Positions 15,392 to 25,043 are shown, numbered from the stretch's first letter. The stretch: 53,985 nucleotides of DNA from Oscillospiraceae bacterium (GCA_017512485.1 JAFWGE010000017.1:1-53985), one strand, 5' to 3'. Program-made: numbers and translations. Notes: generated by a model not told the origin, from the sequence alone.

Positions 15392-18300
15392 ATGTCTAAA
15401 ATCAAAAGGCTTCTCTCGTGCCTGCTGGCCCTGGCGCTGTGCCTGGGCCTGCTCAACGCGGTGTCCCCCGGCGCTAAAGCCGGCAGCGGCGAGCTGCATG
15501 CCATTCACGGCTGCACGGACGACAGGGGCGCATTGAAAGTCGCCACCGATTACCATGATGAAGCTTACAACTACGCATATGAGGACGAGCCTGTATTGCT
15601 CACTTTCATGCCTGACCAAGGCTTCATCTTCAAGTCGGTCTCCGTGGGGCACAAAATAAACGGTGTGGTTCAGTACGACGACCAGATAGAGGTCAACTAC
15701 GAGGCATATCCAGATACCCTGAACCGCTCCGACGCCTGGTTCTCCATGCCGGACGAGGACGTCTGGGTATATGCCGAATTCGAGCCCGAGGACCCCGACG
15801 GCAGAGCTTATTACGTCTCCATAGACGAGGCGGCGTGCGAACACGGCAATATTTCGGTCCAGGGCGGCGAGGGGCCCTACGCCCAGGGTGAAGAGATCAC
15901 CTTCATCGCCTCGCCGGACGAGGGATACGAGTTTTACCGGCTGTACTATAAGCGTATATATACTGAACAGTCGGGATATCAGTCACCGGTGACAATAGGT
16001 CAGTCCATTCTGCATTTTACAATGCCGGACCGATCCGTTATGGTCTGGGCGATATTCCGGGAGGCGTCTTATAAAGTCAAGGTCTCCTCCGCAAGCGAGA
16101 CCATGGGCGCTGTCTCGGGAGGCGGCACATACAACAAAGGCGAGACCGTCATTGTTACAGCCTCAGCCAACGATCGCTACACTTTCAAAAACTGGACTGA
16201 GAACGACGAAGTCGTCAGCACCGACCGCGTCTACAGTTTCACCGCCGAAAAAAGCAGAGACCTTGTTGCAAATTTCAAATTTAACGGCGGCATAATACAG
16301 GATCAGGTCGTTTCAGACATCCTTTACGAAATGGCGGAGGGCTGCCGTTATATGGTCAAAAATGACGTCGTCGTGAACAAACGCGTCAATATAGTAGGCA
16401 ACGTCGATCTTGTCCTCTGCGACGGGGCGACGCTTACGATCCCTAAAGGTATCCGCTTGAATGGGGAGAACAGTCTGACCATATGGGGTGAGGAGAAAAA
16501 CTCCGGCCGTCTTGTTATTGAAGGAGTATTGTCCAATAATGCGGGTATCGGCGGAAACTCCCTGGAATCCGCAGGCTCTTTGACCGTCAACGGCGGCAGC
16601 ATCAGCGTCACGGGCGGAGTCTCTGGAGCCGGCATAGGCGGCGGCTTGAGAGGCAGCGGCGGCGCCGTGACCGTCAATGGCGGCAGTGTGAACGTCAATG
16701 GCGGCCACCGAGGCGCCGGGATTGGCGGCGGCTTCGGAGGCAGCGGCTACACTGTGACCATAAACGGCGGCACGGTGACAGCATACGGCGGTGATGACGG
16801 CGCTGGTATTGGTTCCGGCTGGGGCGGCGGGTCTTATTCCCACACCGGCGGCACCGTGACTGTCAACGGCGGTACTGTGAACGCAACTGGCGGCGCCTAT
16901 GCCGCCGGCATAGGCGGAGGCTTCGGTGGCAGAGGCGGCACTGTGACCATAAACGGCGGCAAGGTGACAGCTTACGGCGGATATGATGCATCCGGCGTCG
17001 GTGGAGGCGCTTATTGCAGCTGCGACAATATAATCGTCAACGGTGGCACTGTCTCCGCCTACGGCGGAACAAACGGGGCTGCCATTGGTTCCGGTTACAT
17101 GTGTCAAGCTGCGGCAGGAACGATCATCATCAATGGCGGCAATGTGACCGCCAGCGGCGGAAGCGACGCCGCTTCCATCGGCGGCGGCAGTGAATCTTAC
17201 GGCGCCGACGTCATCATCGCCGGGGGCTCTGTCTCTCTTATCCGCGGAGATTCTTTCAGCCCCATCGGACAAGGCAAAGAAGCAGGCGACGACGCCCAGG
17301 GAGGTCTCACTCTCGGCAGCAATACAAAGGGAAAATACATGAGAGTGGGCGTCGTCAGCGGTGAAACCGTGGACTGGGTCCCCGCGGAAACCCGAATTGT
17401 CAAGCTGAGAGAGGTTAATGCTCCCGACCTCGTCATCCAGGAGTGCACGGACCACGATTTCGTAAACGGTGCGTGCCGTTACTGCGGCGCCGTGCTCTAC
17501 AAGTATGTAAACGGGAACGGGATGGAATTCGGAGAGCATGTCGCCGCCTCAGTCTCTGAAGAGACGACAGTACTGGAAAACGGAATGTGGTACGCTGTAA
17601 CGGGGGACGTCACGGTCTCCCAGCGCATCACTGTAGCAGAACAGGCGGAAGTGAACATCATCCTCTGCGACAACGCTTCGCTGGAGGCCCTGGAGGGCAT
17701 CTCCGTGCCCGAAGGCAGCAGCCTCATCATCTGGGCCCAGAGCGACGGGGAAAACATGGGCAGCCTTACGGCCACGGGCGCCGACGGCTCGGCAGGCATC
17801 GGCGGCTCGACAGGCTCCAAAAACTGCGGCAGCGTTACCGTTTGCGGCGGAAACATCACCGCCTCCGGCGGCAGCGACGCGGCGGGTATCGGCGGAGGAA
17901 GCTCCTCCGGGGTTTTTGAGGCAAGCGGAACTTATGAAGCCATCTCTATAACTGGCGGCATAGTTACAGCCGTCGGCGGCTCCGGCGCCGAGGCCATAGG
18001 GCGCGGGGCCGGTATCACTCCCGCCGCGGGAGAACTGGAGCTGGACGGCATGATGGTCAGCGTAATGAGGAACGGGGTCCTCACTCCTGTGACTGCGGAC
18101 AAACGTGCATCGGCCTGCAGCAGCAAAGGCGCCGCCGTCGTAGTCCAGCCCTGCACCCACAGCTTTGAAAACGGATATTGCTCATACTGCGGCGCGGCGG
18201 AAGCGCAGAAGTACACTGTCACATATTACGCCAACAACGGGACCGGCGCCGCCATACAGAGCAGCGCTTACGCCGGCTCCGCCGTCTTACTGGCTGAAAA

Positions 18301-20083
18301 CCCATTCACCTGGGCGGGCCGCACCTTCGAGGGGTGGTGCACCTCCAGAGACTGCAGCGGCACGCCCCTCAGCGAGAGCTTCCCGGTAACACTGAGCAGG
18401 GACCTCTTTCTCTGGGCTAAGTGGTCATCCATCCCCGCGGCGGCGCCCGTGATCACGGTCCAGCCTCAGGATCTTGAGCTGGCCTACGGCTATACCTCCG
18501 CCTCTCTCAGCGTGGAGGCCAGCGCCCCCGAGGGCTGCAGGCTCATTTACCAGTGGTTCTCCGCCGAAGAGAAGACCAATACCTGGGGCAGCGAGGTCTG
18601 GGGCGCCGGGAACAGTTCCCTCGAGCTCCCCACCGGGAAAAGCGTAGGGACAGAACTGTATTACTACTGCGCCGTCATCGCCCAGCGAAATGACAACGGT
18701 ATGAGAGCCACGGTGTACTCAGACGCCGTGTCGGTTACCGTGGTCAAGGCGCAGAACCGCGCCGTTATAAACGGCTCCGCCGGCGTGCCCCTGGGCGGCA
18801 ACACCGTAAAGCTCTCAGACAACGTTAAGACCCCGGACGGTGACGTGAGCTACGCCATAAAGGGCGACGCCAACGGCTGCACAGTGGACGAAAAAACAGG
18901 CCTCTTCACCTCCGGGCAGGCCCCCTGCACCTGCACCGTAACGGTGACGGCAGCGGGAGACGGCAACTACCTCGCCGCATCGGCGGACATAACAGTTAAC
19001 GTCACAGGCAAGAATACGGCGGCCCTGACGGTCTCACAGCCCGGGGCGACCTACGGTGAAACGCTGCCCGCTCCGTCGTATGACGGCCCGGCGGGCGGCA
19101 CGCAGACTCTCAGCTACTCCGGCACGCTCCCGGGCGGCGGCTCTTACGGCCCCTCGCCCGACGCGCCTTCAGACGCGGGAAGATACACGGTGAGCGTAAC
19201 GTATGAGACGTCCGACACGGTCTATTCCGGCTCCGCGGACTTTGAGATAGCCCCGCTGGAGGGCGTTGCCATTACCGTCAAGGGCAAGAACAATACCGCC
19301 GACTATGACGGAAAGGAACACAAGGTCGAGGGCTACGAAGTCAGTATAAGCAGCAAGCTTTACAAGGAGACGGACTTCACCTTCTCCGGCAAAGCCGAGG
19401 CCGTCCGCACCGACGCCGGTACCGCCAAAATGGGCCTGACCTCCAAGATGTTCGAGAACAAGAACCCCAACTTTAAAGACGTAGCCTTCACCGTTACCGA
19501 CGGTTACCAGACGGTGAACGCCATTTCCGTGAAGGTTACCATTACCGGCCATCAGAGCACCGTGAATTACGACGGCAGGGAGCACAAGGTGGAAGGATAC
19601 GACTTCAAGCCCAGCAATGCGCTCTACAAAAAGGCCGACTTCTCCTTCTCCGGCAAAGCCGAAGCTGTCCGCACCGACGCCGGGACCACCAAAATGGGCC
19701 TGAGTTCGAAGATGTTCGATAACAAGAACCCCAACTTTAAAGACGTAGCCTTCACCGTCACCGACGGTTACCAGACGGTGAACGCCATAGACGCTGAGCT
19801 GACGATATCCGCCGAGGAGTCGTCAGACGGAAGCAAGGTCACCGTCACGGTAACGCAGTACACATACAGCAATGTGAAGGCCCTGGCTCTGGCTGCGTGG
19901 TACGACTCCTCCGGCCGCCTCCTGGGCTGCGCCATGGATGACGCCGGCCTCACCGGCGAGGCCGGCAGCGCAGCCGTGTGTTCTCTCAGCCGCCCGGCGG
20001 CAGCCGCGGACGCGGCCCTCTGCCGCGTGATGCTGCTGGAGAAAGATACATACGCCCCCCTGCAGGACGCTGTGACAGTGTAA
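15392..20083 (+). CDS. Giant secreted repeat protein (InlB-type and Gly-rich NGGTV repeats)
   Basis: 1563 residues with an N-terminal signal peptide (MSKIKRLLSC, Leu/Ala core, cut near AKA). In order it holds divergent InlB-type repeats (about 35-310, for example GGGTYNKGETVIVTASANDR), a strand with LCDGATLTIPKG, then many Gly-rich repeats of the kind INGGTVTAYGG...GAGIGGG (about 380-640). Next come a C-x-x-C pair (CRYCGA), a second Gly-rich block, another CSYCGA, an InlB B-repeat (GRTFEGWCTSRDC), Ig-like/MBG segments, two 90-residue tandem repeats and a C-terminal module with WYDSSGRLLG. No LPxTG, SLH or choline-binding anchor is visible. It is likely a surface or secreted adhesin; the ligand is unknown. 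The start ATG follows GGGAGG. Confidence 0.85.
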   Translation: MSKIKRLLSCLLALALCLGLLNAVSPGAKAGSGELHAIHGCTDDRGALKVATDYHDEAYNYAYEDEPVLLTFMPDQGFIFKSVSVGHKINGVVQYDDQIEVNYEAYPDTLNRSDAWFSMPDEDVWVYAEFEPEDPDGRAYYVSIDEAACEHGNISVQGGEGPYAQGEEITFIASPDEGYEFYRLYYKRIYTEQSGYQSPVTIGQSILHFTMPDRSVMVWAIFREASYKVKVSSASETMGAVSGGGTYNKGETVIVTASANDRYTFKNWTENDEVVSTDRVYSFTAEKSRDLVANFKFNGGIIQDQVVSDILYEMAEGCRYMVKNDVVVNKRVNIVGNVDLVLCDGATLTIPKGIRLNGENSLTIWGEEKNSGRLVIEGVLSNNAGIGGNSLESAGSLTVNGGSISVTGGVSGAGIGGGLRGSGGAVTVNGGSVNVNGGHRGAGIGGGFGGSGYTVTINGGTVTAYGGDDGAGIGSGWGGGSYSHTGGTVTVNGGTVNATGGAYAAGIGGGFGGRGGTVTINGGKVTAYGGYDASGVGGGAYCSCDNIIVNGGTVSAYGGTNGAAIGSGYMCQAAAGTIIINGGNVTASGGSDAASIGGGSESYGADVIIAGGSVSLIRGDSFSPIGQGKEAGDDAQGGLTLGSNTKGKYMRVGVVSGETVDWVPAETRIVKLREVNAPDLVIQECTDHDFVNGACRYCGAVLYKYVNGNGMEFGEHVAASVSEETTVLENGMWYAVTGDVTVSQRITVAEQAEVNIILCDNASLEALEGISVPEGSSLIIWAQSDGENMGSLTATGADGSAGIGGSTGSKNCGSVTVCGGNITASGGSDAAGIGGGSSSGVFEASGTYEAISITGGIVTAVGGSGAEAIGRGAGITPAAGELELDGMMVSVMRNGVLTPVTADKRASACSSKGAAVVVQPCTHSFENGYCSYCGAAEAQKYTVTYYANNGTGAAIQSSAYAGSAVLLAENPFTWAGRTFEGWCTSRDCSGTPLSESFPVTLSRDLFLWAKWSSIPAAAPVITVQPQDLELAYGYTSASLSVEASAPEGCRLIYQWFSAEEKTNTWGSEVWGAGNSSLELPTGKSVGTELYYYCAVIAQRNDNGMRATVYSDAVSVTVVKAQNRAVINGSAGVPLGGNTVKLSDNVKTPDGDVSYAIKGDANGCTVDEKTGLFTSGQAPCTCTVTVTAAGDGNYLAASADITVNVTGKNTAALTVSQPGATYGETLPAPSYDGPAGGTQTLSYSGTLPGGGSYGPSPDAPSDAGRYTVSVTYETSDTVYSGSADFEIAPLEGVAITVKGKNNTADYDGKEHKVEGYEVSISSKLYKETDFTFSGKAEAVRTDAGTAKMGLTSKMFENKNPNFKDVAFTVTDGYQTVNAISVKVTITGHQSTVNYDGREHKVEGYDFKPSNALYKKADFSFSGKAEAVRTDAGTTKMGLSSKMFDNKNPNFKDVAFTVTDGYQTVNAIDAELTISAEESSDGSKVTVTVTQYTYSNVKALALAAWYDSSGRLLGCAMDDAGLTGEAGSAAVCSLSRPAAAADAALCRVMLLEKDTYAPLQDAVTV
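19271..19810 (+). repeat. Two tandem 270-bp (90-codon) repeats inside the secreted protein gene
   Basis: Units start at 19271 and 19541. Both encode YDG(K/R)EHKVEGY, FSGKAEAVRTDAGT and FKDVAFTVTDGYQTVNA; long stretches are identical at DNA level. Recent duplication and possible copy-number change are inferred. Confidence 0.8.
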
Positions 20084-20106
20084 GAGATACGGACCTATTT
20101 CCTAAC

Positions 20107-20153
20107 AAGCGGGCCGCCTGTTCTCCGCCGGGGGAGCAGCCGACCCGCTTTTT
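20107..20153 (+). terminator. Terminator after the giant secreted protein gene
   Basis: AGCGGG (20108-20113) pairs with CCCGCT (20144-20149), with an inner stem CTGTTCTCC/GGGGAGCAG, followed by TTTTT. Confidence 0.8.
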
Positions 20154-20238
20154 GCTGTTTCGGCATCTCCTCGGACTGGTCTGCCCTCTCTCCCCCGTCC
20201 ATTTGGAAACATCCCTCCATATTTTTCTCATTAACCCA

Positions 20239-20267
20239 TTGACATAGTAGGTTAATAGTGATATAGT
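20239..20267 (+). promoter_or_regulatory. Promoter of nifS with an overlapping inverted repeat
   Basis: Perfect -35 TTGACA (20239-20244), 17-bp spacer, TATAGT (20262-20267). TTAACC (20231-20236) and GGTTAA (20250-20255) form an inverted repeat straddling the -35, a plausible site for an Rrf2-type (IscR/CymR) repressor. Confidence 0.8.
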
Positions 20268-20299
20268 GTGTCCATACAGAACACAAGGAGGCTTCCGCC

Positions 20300-21484
20300 A
20301 TGATATATGCTGACAACGCGGCCACCACAAAAATGAGCCGCGCCGCCATTGATGCCATGCTGCCCTGTATGGAGGAACAATACGGCAATCCCTCAAGCCT
20401 CTACTCCCTGGGTCAGGCGGCAAAGGATATACTGGAGAAAGCGCGTGCAGACGTGGCCGCGGTGATCAATGCCGACCCCGGGGAGATCACCATAACATCC
20501 GGAGGGAGCGAGGCCGACAACCAGGCTCTGCGCACCGCCGTCGCCCTGGGGAAAAAGAATGGCAAAACGCATCTCATCTCCACCGCCTTTGAGCACCACG
20601 CCATACTACACACCTTGAAAGCGCTTGAAAAAGAGGGATGCACGGTCACCCTGCTGGATGTGCATGAGGACGGCATTGTCCGTCCGGAGGAAGTGGAGGC
20701 CGCCATACGTCCCGATACCTGCCTTGTCAGCATTATGTTCGCCAATAACGAGATCGGCACCATTCAGCCCATTAAAGAAATAGGCGATATCTGCCGCAGG
20801 CATTCAGTGCTTTTCCACACTGACGCCGTGCAAGCCGTAGGCCACGTCCCCATAGACGTCAAGGCCGACAATATCGACATGCTCTCAGCTTCAGCTCACA
20901 AGTTCCACGGGCCCAAAGGCATCGGCTTCCTGTATGCAAAAAAGGGCATCCGCCTTACCAACCTTATTGAGGGCGGGGCACAGGAACGCGGGAAACGCGC
21001 CGGGACCGAAAACGTGGCCTCCGCCGCGGGCATGGCCGCTGCCCTTAAAGACACCGCATCCCGCATGCGCGAGAACGCGGAGCACATGTCGGCGCTGCGC
21101 GACAGTATAATCCAAGGTCTGTCCCTCATACCTCACAGTGCGCTCAACGGCGATGCCCGCAAGCGCCTGCCAGGCAATGTGAATTTCTGCTTTGAAGGTA
21201 TCGAGGGCGAGTCCCTGTTACTTTTGCTTGACGACCGGGGCATCTGCGCGTCCTCCGGCAGCGCCTGCACCTCCGGCTCCCTGGATCCCAGTCACGTACT
21301 GCTGGCAATTGGCAGTGTACACGACGTAGCCCACGGCTCCCTGAGGATCACTATCGGAGAGGATACCACCGCGGAGGAGGCAGACTACATAGTCCGGAAC
21401 GTTACCGAGGTCGTTGAATATCTGCGCGGTTTCTCGCCCATCTGGCGCGACCTTGAGAGCGGCAAAGCACAGCACATACTCTGA
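20300..21484 (+). CDS. nifS: Cysteine desulfurase NifS/IscS
   Basis: A 394-residue class V aminotransferase-fold PLP enzyme that takes sulfur from cysteine for Fe-S clusters and thio-tRNA, leaving alanine. The PLP lysine is Lys201 in SASAHKFHGPKG. The persulfide Cys323 sits in a flexible ASSGSACTSGS loop of group I type. The N-terminal YADNAATT is typical. AAGGAGG precedes the ATG. The nifU scaffold gene follows 25 bases later, as in many clostridia. It is probably regulated through the promoter inverted repeat by an Fe-S or cysteine sensor. Confidence 0.96.
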   Translation: MIYADNAATTKMSRAAIDAMLPCMEEQYGNPSSLYSLGQAAKDILEKARADVAAVINADPGEITITSGGSEADNQALRTAVALGKKNGKTHLISTAFEHHAILHTLKALEKEGCTVTLLDVHEDGIVRPEEVEAAIRPDTCLVSIMFANNEIGTIQPIKEIGDICRRHSVLFHTDAVQAVGHVPIDVKADNIDMLSASAHKFHGPKGIGFLYAKKGIRLTNLIEGGAQERGKRAGTENVASAAGMAAALKDTASRMRENAEHMSALRDSIIQGLSLIPHSALNGDARKRLPGNVNFCFEGIEGESLLLLLDDRGICASSGSACTSGSLDPSHVLLAIGSVHDVAHGSLRITIGEDTTAEEADYIVRNVTEVVEYLRGFSPIWRDLESGKAQHIL

Positions 21485-21509
21485 TAAATAAAGGGGAGGT
21501 ACAAACATA

Positions 21510-21896
21510 ATGGCCCTTTACAGCGAAAAAGTCATGGATCATTTCCGCAATCCCCGCAATGTGGGAGTCATAGAGGACGCCGACGGCATAGGTGAGGTCG
21601 GCAACGCCAAATGCGGCGATATAATGAAAATGTACCTCAAGATAGAGGACGGCATCATCGCAGACGTCAAATTTGAAACCTTCGGTTGCGGCAGCGCCAT
21701 CGCTTCCAGCTCCATGGCAACAGAACTCATAAAGGGAAAACCCGTAGCCGAGGCTCTGCAGCTCACAAACAAAGCAGTGGCTGAAGCTCTGGACGGTTTA
21801 CCCGACTATAAGATGCATTGCAGCGTTCTGGCGGAGGAGGCCATACGCTCCGCCCTGGAGGATTATTATAAAAAGCATCCTGACGCAGCTATATAG
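21510..21896 (+). CDS. nifU: Fe-S cluster scaffold NifU/IscU (N-terminal domain type)
   Basis: A 128-residue scaffold protein that receives sulfur from NifS and assembles a cluster. The three ligand cysteines are Cys35 (NAKCGD), Cys60 (FGCGSA) and Cys104 (KMHCSVLAEEAI), with Asp37 two residues after the first. It lacks the C-terminal Nfu domain of diazotroph NifU, as is normal for clostridial IscU-like proteins. GGGGAGG precedes the start. The gene is cotranscribed with nifS. Confidence 0.96.
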   Translation: MALYSEKVMDHFRNPRNVGVIEDADGIGEVGNAKCGDIMKMYLKIEDGIIADVKFETFGCGSAIASSSMATELIKGKPVAEALQLTNKAVAEALDGLPDYKMHCSVLAEEAIRSALEDYYKKHPDAAI

Positions 21897-21911
21897 GACA
21901 GGAGATCCGCC

Positions 21912-21980
21912 ATGACCACAGATTTCACCCGCCTGCTTAGAGCAAACTTCCGATTCGGACGAATGTATATCTTTTCTTAA
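21912..21980 (+). CDS. Short reading frame of 22 codons between nifU and metY
   Basis: ATG at 21912 follows AGGAG (21900-21904) with normal spacing and opens MTTDFTRLLRANFRFGRMYIFS. It ends 45 bases before the metY start. It could be a leader peptide coupling translation to metY, or the decayed start of a lost gene. It has no Cys or Met run, so classical attenuation is not evident. Confidence 0.3.
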   Translation: MTTDFTRLLRANFRFGRMYIFS

Positions 21981-22025
21981 ACGCATCTAATAATGAATAA
22001 AAATTCAAGGAAAAGAGGAACAGAA

Positions 22026-23306
22026 ATGTCCGAATACAAATTTGAGACCCTGCAGCTCCACGTCGGTCAGGAACATGCCGACCCCGCCACTGACTCACGG
22101 GCTGTGCCCATATACGCCACCACCAGTTACGTCTTTCACTCCGCACAGCACGCCGCAGACAGGTTCAGCTTGGCGGACTCCGGCAACATCTACGGACGGC
22201 TAACAAACTCCACTCAGGGAGTGCTGGAAGACCGCATAGCTGCCTTGGAAAGCGGCACTGCGGGATTGGCCGTGGCTTCCGGCGCGGCGGCCATTGCATA
22301 CACGGTACAGGCCCTGGCCAAAGCCGGCGAGCATATAGTTGCCCAGAACACCATCTACGGCGGAAGCGCCAACCTGTTGGCGCACACTCTGCCTCTGTAT
22401 GGCATAAAAAGCACCTTCGTCAATATACACGATCTATCCCAAGTCAACGCAGCCATACTGCCGGAGACCAAGGCAATATACATAGAAACACTGGGCAATC
22501 CCAATAGCGACATCCCCGATATAGATGCCCTCGCGGCCATAGCCCACGCCCATAGCATACCTTTGGTCATAGACAATACTTTCGGTACACCGTACCTGAT
22601 CCGTCCTATTGAACACGGAGCAGACGTAGTGGTCCACAGCGCCACCAAGTTTATCGGCGGACACGGCACCACATTGGGAGGCGTCATAGTGGACGCTGGT
22701 ACTTTTGACTGGTCCGCGGGCGGAAAGTACCCTTGGCTCAGCGAACCAAACCCCAGTTACCACGGCATACGCTTTACCGAGGCAGCCGGGAATGCGGCTT
22801 TCGTCACTTATATACGAGCCATACTCCTGCGGGACACCGGGGCATGTATATCTCCTTTCGCCGCGTTCCTGTTGCTGCAGGGCGTAGAGACACTGTCCCT
22901 GCGTCTGGAACGTCACGCGGAGAACACGAAGAAAGTAGTGGAATACCTGAACAACCACCCCAAGGTGGAGAATGTCCGCCACCCATCCCTTCCAGATCAC
23001 CCCGACCATGCCCTTTACGAGAAGTACTTCCCCAATGGCGGCGCCTCCATATTTACTTTCGATATAAAAGGCGGACAAGAGGACGCATTCAGGTTTATCG
23101 ATTCCCTCAGGTTGTTCTCTCTGCTGGCCAATGTAGCTGACGTCAAGAGCCTTGTTATTCACCCTGCTACCACCACTCACTCACAGCTTACCGATTATGA
23201 GCTGGAGGAAGCCGGAATTCACAGGAACACAGTTCGCCTCTCTATCGGCACCGAACACATCGATGACATCATTGCCGATCTGGAGAAAGGATTCTCCGCG
23301 GTGTGA
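22026..23306 (+). CDS. metY: O-acetylhomoserine aminocarboxypropyltransferase / cysteine synthase (MetY)
   Basis: A 426-residue Cys/Met-metabolism PLP enzyme. It joins sulfide (or methanethiol) to O-acetylhomoserine to give homocysteine or methionine. The FETLQLHVGQEHADPATDSR opening and YGRLTNST are typical of MetY rather than MetB/MetC. The PLP lysine is Lys208 in HSATKFIGGHG. The length fits MetY, which carries a loop insertion (FDWSAGGKYPWLSEPNPSYHG). The start is ATG 22026 behind AAGAGGA; an earlier in-frame ATG at 21993 lacks a site. Placement behind nifSU links sulfide handling to Fe-S assembly. Confidence 0.95.
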   Translation: MSEYKFETLQLHVGQEHADPATDSRAVPIYATTSYVFHSAQHAADRFSLADSGNIYGRLTNSTQGVLEDRIAALESGTAGLAVASGAAAIAYTVQALAKAGEHIVAQNTIYGGSANLLAHTLPLYGIKSTFVNIHDLSQVNAAILPETKAIYIETLGNPNSDIPDIDALAAIAHAHSIPLVIDNTFGTPYLIRPIEHGADVVVHSATKFIGGHGTTLGGVIVDAGTFDWSAGGKYPWLSEPNPSYHGIRFTEAAGNAAFVTYIRAILLRDTGACISPFAAFLLLQGVETLSLRLERHAENTKKVVEYLNNHPKVENVRHPSLPDHPDHALYEKYFPNGGASIFTFDIKGGQEDAFRFIDSLRLFSLLANVADVKSLVIHPATTTHSQLTDYELEEAGIHRNTVRLSIGTEHIDDIIADLEKGFSAV

Positions 23307-23424
23307 CGGCAGGGATCAGCGTTCCCCTGCCGTACAGCACCGCACTCAGTTTCGATAACGTCTGACTTTCCAGAAATAGATTTCCCTCCTTTTCCCGGTC
23401 GTAGGGCGGCTGGGGAAGGCAGAG

Positions 23425-23463
23425 CCCCCGGAACACCGCGCGGAGCGGTTTCCGGGGGTTTTG
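23425..23463 (+). terminator. Terminator after metY
   Basis: CCCCCGGAA (23425-23433) pairs with TTCCGGGGG (23450-23458), with an inner ACCG/CGGT stem, then TTTT. The rest of the gap from 23307 to 23648 shows no gene. Confidence 0.85.
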
Positions 23464-23595
23464 CTGTATCGGGAAGAGCAGCATGCATATCCCCTTGGTA
23501 CTGCGATTCCCAGCGCTGTACAAACTCCCCGGAAAGTGGTATATTTATCCGAGGTCCCACCGCCCTCCCCCATAACGTCAGCGGTGTACACACCA

Positions 23596-23623
23596 TTGAT
23601 CGTGCACTATTAGTTTACATAAT
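23596..23623 (+). promoter_or_regulatory. Promoter candidate for the apbE group
   Basis: TTGATC (23596-23601), 16-bp spacer, CATAAT (23618-23623). Acceptable but not strong; the start codon follows 26 bases later. Confidence 0.4.
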
Positions 23624-23648
23624 TTTACACCGATTCAGAGGGAACAAT

Positions 23649-24662
23649 GTGAAAAGATACATTCTCTTTCTCCTGGCAGCTCTCATATCTCTCTCGGGCT
23701 GCTCCACTCTCTCGTCTGGGGACGGGGAAAGCGCCGAATTCTTTGCCATGGACACAGTAATGACCGTACGCGTCTGGGGTGCCGCTGAAGGCACCGCCGC
23801 TTCTATGCAGGCTCTGGCACGTGATGCCGAGGTCCGGCTCTCAGCAACAGACCCCGGCAGCGAGATCTCCCACTTGAACGCAAATGGCTCCGGCGTGGTC
23901 TCGGAAGAGACCGCCCTGCTGCTGCGGAAAGCCTTGGAACTCTGCGCCGACACGGATGGCAGTCTGGACATATCTGTATACCCCATAGTCAAGTCGTGGG
24001 GTTTCACCACTGGCGAGCACCGCGTGCCGCCGGACGGTGAACTATCCGTTCTGCTTGAGAACGTGGACTACACCCGCATCCAGCTTGACGGCAACACCGT
24101 CACCCTGGCGCCGGGTATGGAGATAGACCTTGGGAGTGTAGCCAAGGGCCGCACCGGGGACATGATGGCCGACGCTCTGAGGCAGGCCGGGGTCATGAGC
24201 GCCCTGCTGGATCTGGGCGGCAATATCCAGACTGTGGGTTCAAGGCCAGACGGTTCCCCTTGGCGCATCGCCATAAAGGACCCGGGGGGCAGCGGCACAC
24301 TGGGTGTGCTGGAAACGTCTGACGCCGCCGTCGTCACCTCCGGGGGCTACGAACGGTACTTCACCGGTGATGACGGGACTGTATACTGGCACATAATGGA
24401 CCCGTCCACCGGAAGCCCTGCCCGAAGCGGCCTCATTTCCGTTACCGTGACGGCCGGGGATGGTATGCTCTGTGATGCCATGTCTACCGCCCTTTTCGTA
24501 ATGGGGAAGGAGAAAGCCGTAGATTACTGGCGCTCCAGGGGGGATTTTGATATGATACTGGTCACCGCCGATTCAGAGGTGTTTTACACCGCTCCCCTAA
24601 TGGAGCGCTTCACTCCCGGCGCTGTGGACAAATATACATACAGGGTAATTGACGATGATTAA
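23649..24662 (+). CDS. apbE: FAD:protein FMN transferase lipoprotein (ApbE)
   Basis: A 337-residue lipoprotein; the signal peptide ends in the lipobox LSGC (Cys18). ApbE attaches FMN to Thr of exported flavoproteins such as RnfG/D, NqrC or FMN-binding-domain proteins, using FAD. Family marks are FFAMDTVMTVRVWG, PGMEIDLGSVAKGRTGD, LLDLGGNIQTVG and the C-terminal HIMDPSTGSPARSGLISVTV with DAMSTALFVMG. The start is GTG 23649 after GAGGGA; the ATG two bases earlier is followed at once by a stop. It overlaps the next gene by 8 bases. No FMN-binding-domain target is coded in the window. Confidence 0.94.
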   Translation: MKRYILFLLAALISLSGCSTLSSGDGESAEFFAMDTVMTVRVWGAAEGTAASMQALARDAEVRLSATDPGSEISHLNANGSGVVSEETALLLRKALELCADTDGSLDISVYPIVKSWGFTTGEHRVPPDGELSVLLENVDYTRIQLDGNTVTLAPGMEIDLGSVAKGRTGDMMADALRQAGVMSALLDLGGNIQTVGSRPDGSPWRIAIKDPGGSGTLGVLETSDAAVVTSGGYERYFTGDDGTVYWHIMDPSTGSPARSGLISVTVTAGDGMLCDAMSTALFVMGKEKAVDYWRSRGDFDMILVTADSEVFYTAPLMERFTPGAVDKYTYRVIDDD

Positions 24663-25035
24663 GACCCGTACCTGGATCTTCATTACAGCCGTCTGCGCGG
24701 CTTTGCTGGCTGTCCTTTCAGCCGCGCTTCTCTCTTCACGCGGGGAGGGCACGGTGGTGGAAATACTGCAGGACGGTACAGTGATAGAGGAGATAGATCT
24801 TTCCCGTGTCACCTCCCGGTACTCTTTCACCGTCACATGGGGCGGTAAAGAACCGGGCAGCAATACTATACTCGTTCAGCCCGGCGCCATATGCGTATCA
24901 GACGCTGATTGCCCGGACCGTATCTGTGTCAGCCAGGGTTGGCTGACGAATCAGGCGGCCCCGGTGGTCTGCATGCCCCACAGACTGATCATAAGACTTA
25001 AATCTCCCTCCGGGGTCGACGCCGTATCACAGTGA
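24655..25035 (+). CDS. NusG domain II-containing membrane-anchored protein
   Basis: 126 residues: one N-terminal membrane helix (about 6-27), then a small extracytosolic beta domain of the NusG-II-like type with conserved CVSDADCPDRICVSQGW and PVVCMPHRLIIRL. The clustered Cys (CxxxxCxxxxC, plus a later Cys next to His) could bind metal or form disulfides. Despite the name it is not a transcription factor. It is regularly found beside apbE and Gx-transporter genes in Firmicutes. The start overlaps apbE by 8 bases. Confidence 0.82.
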   Translation: MIKTRTWIFITAVCAALLAVLSAALLSSRGEGTVVEILQDGTVIEEIDLSRVTSRYSFTVTWGGKEPGSNTILVQPGAICVSDADCPDRICVSQGWLTNQAAPVVCMPHRLIIRLKSPSGVDAVSQ

Positions 25036-25043
25036 GGCCCGCC

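Noticed and set aside
16313..17539. 408-codon minus-strand frame opposite the giant secreted protein
   Set aside because: Ala/Val/Ser-rich antisense of the Gly-rich repeats, with no family signature.
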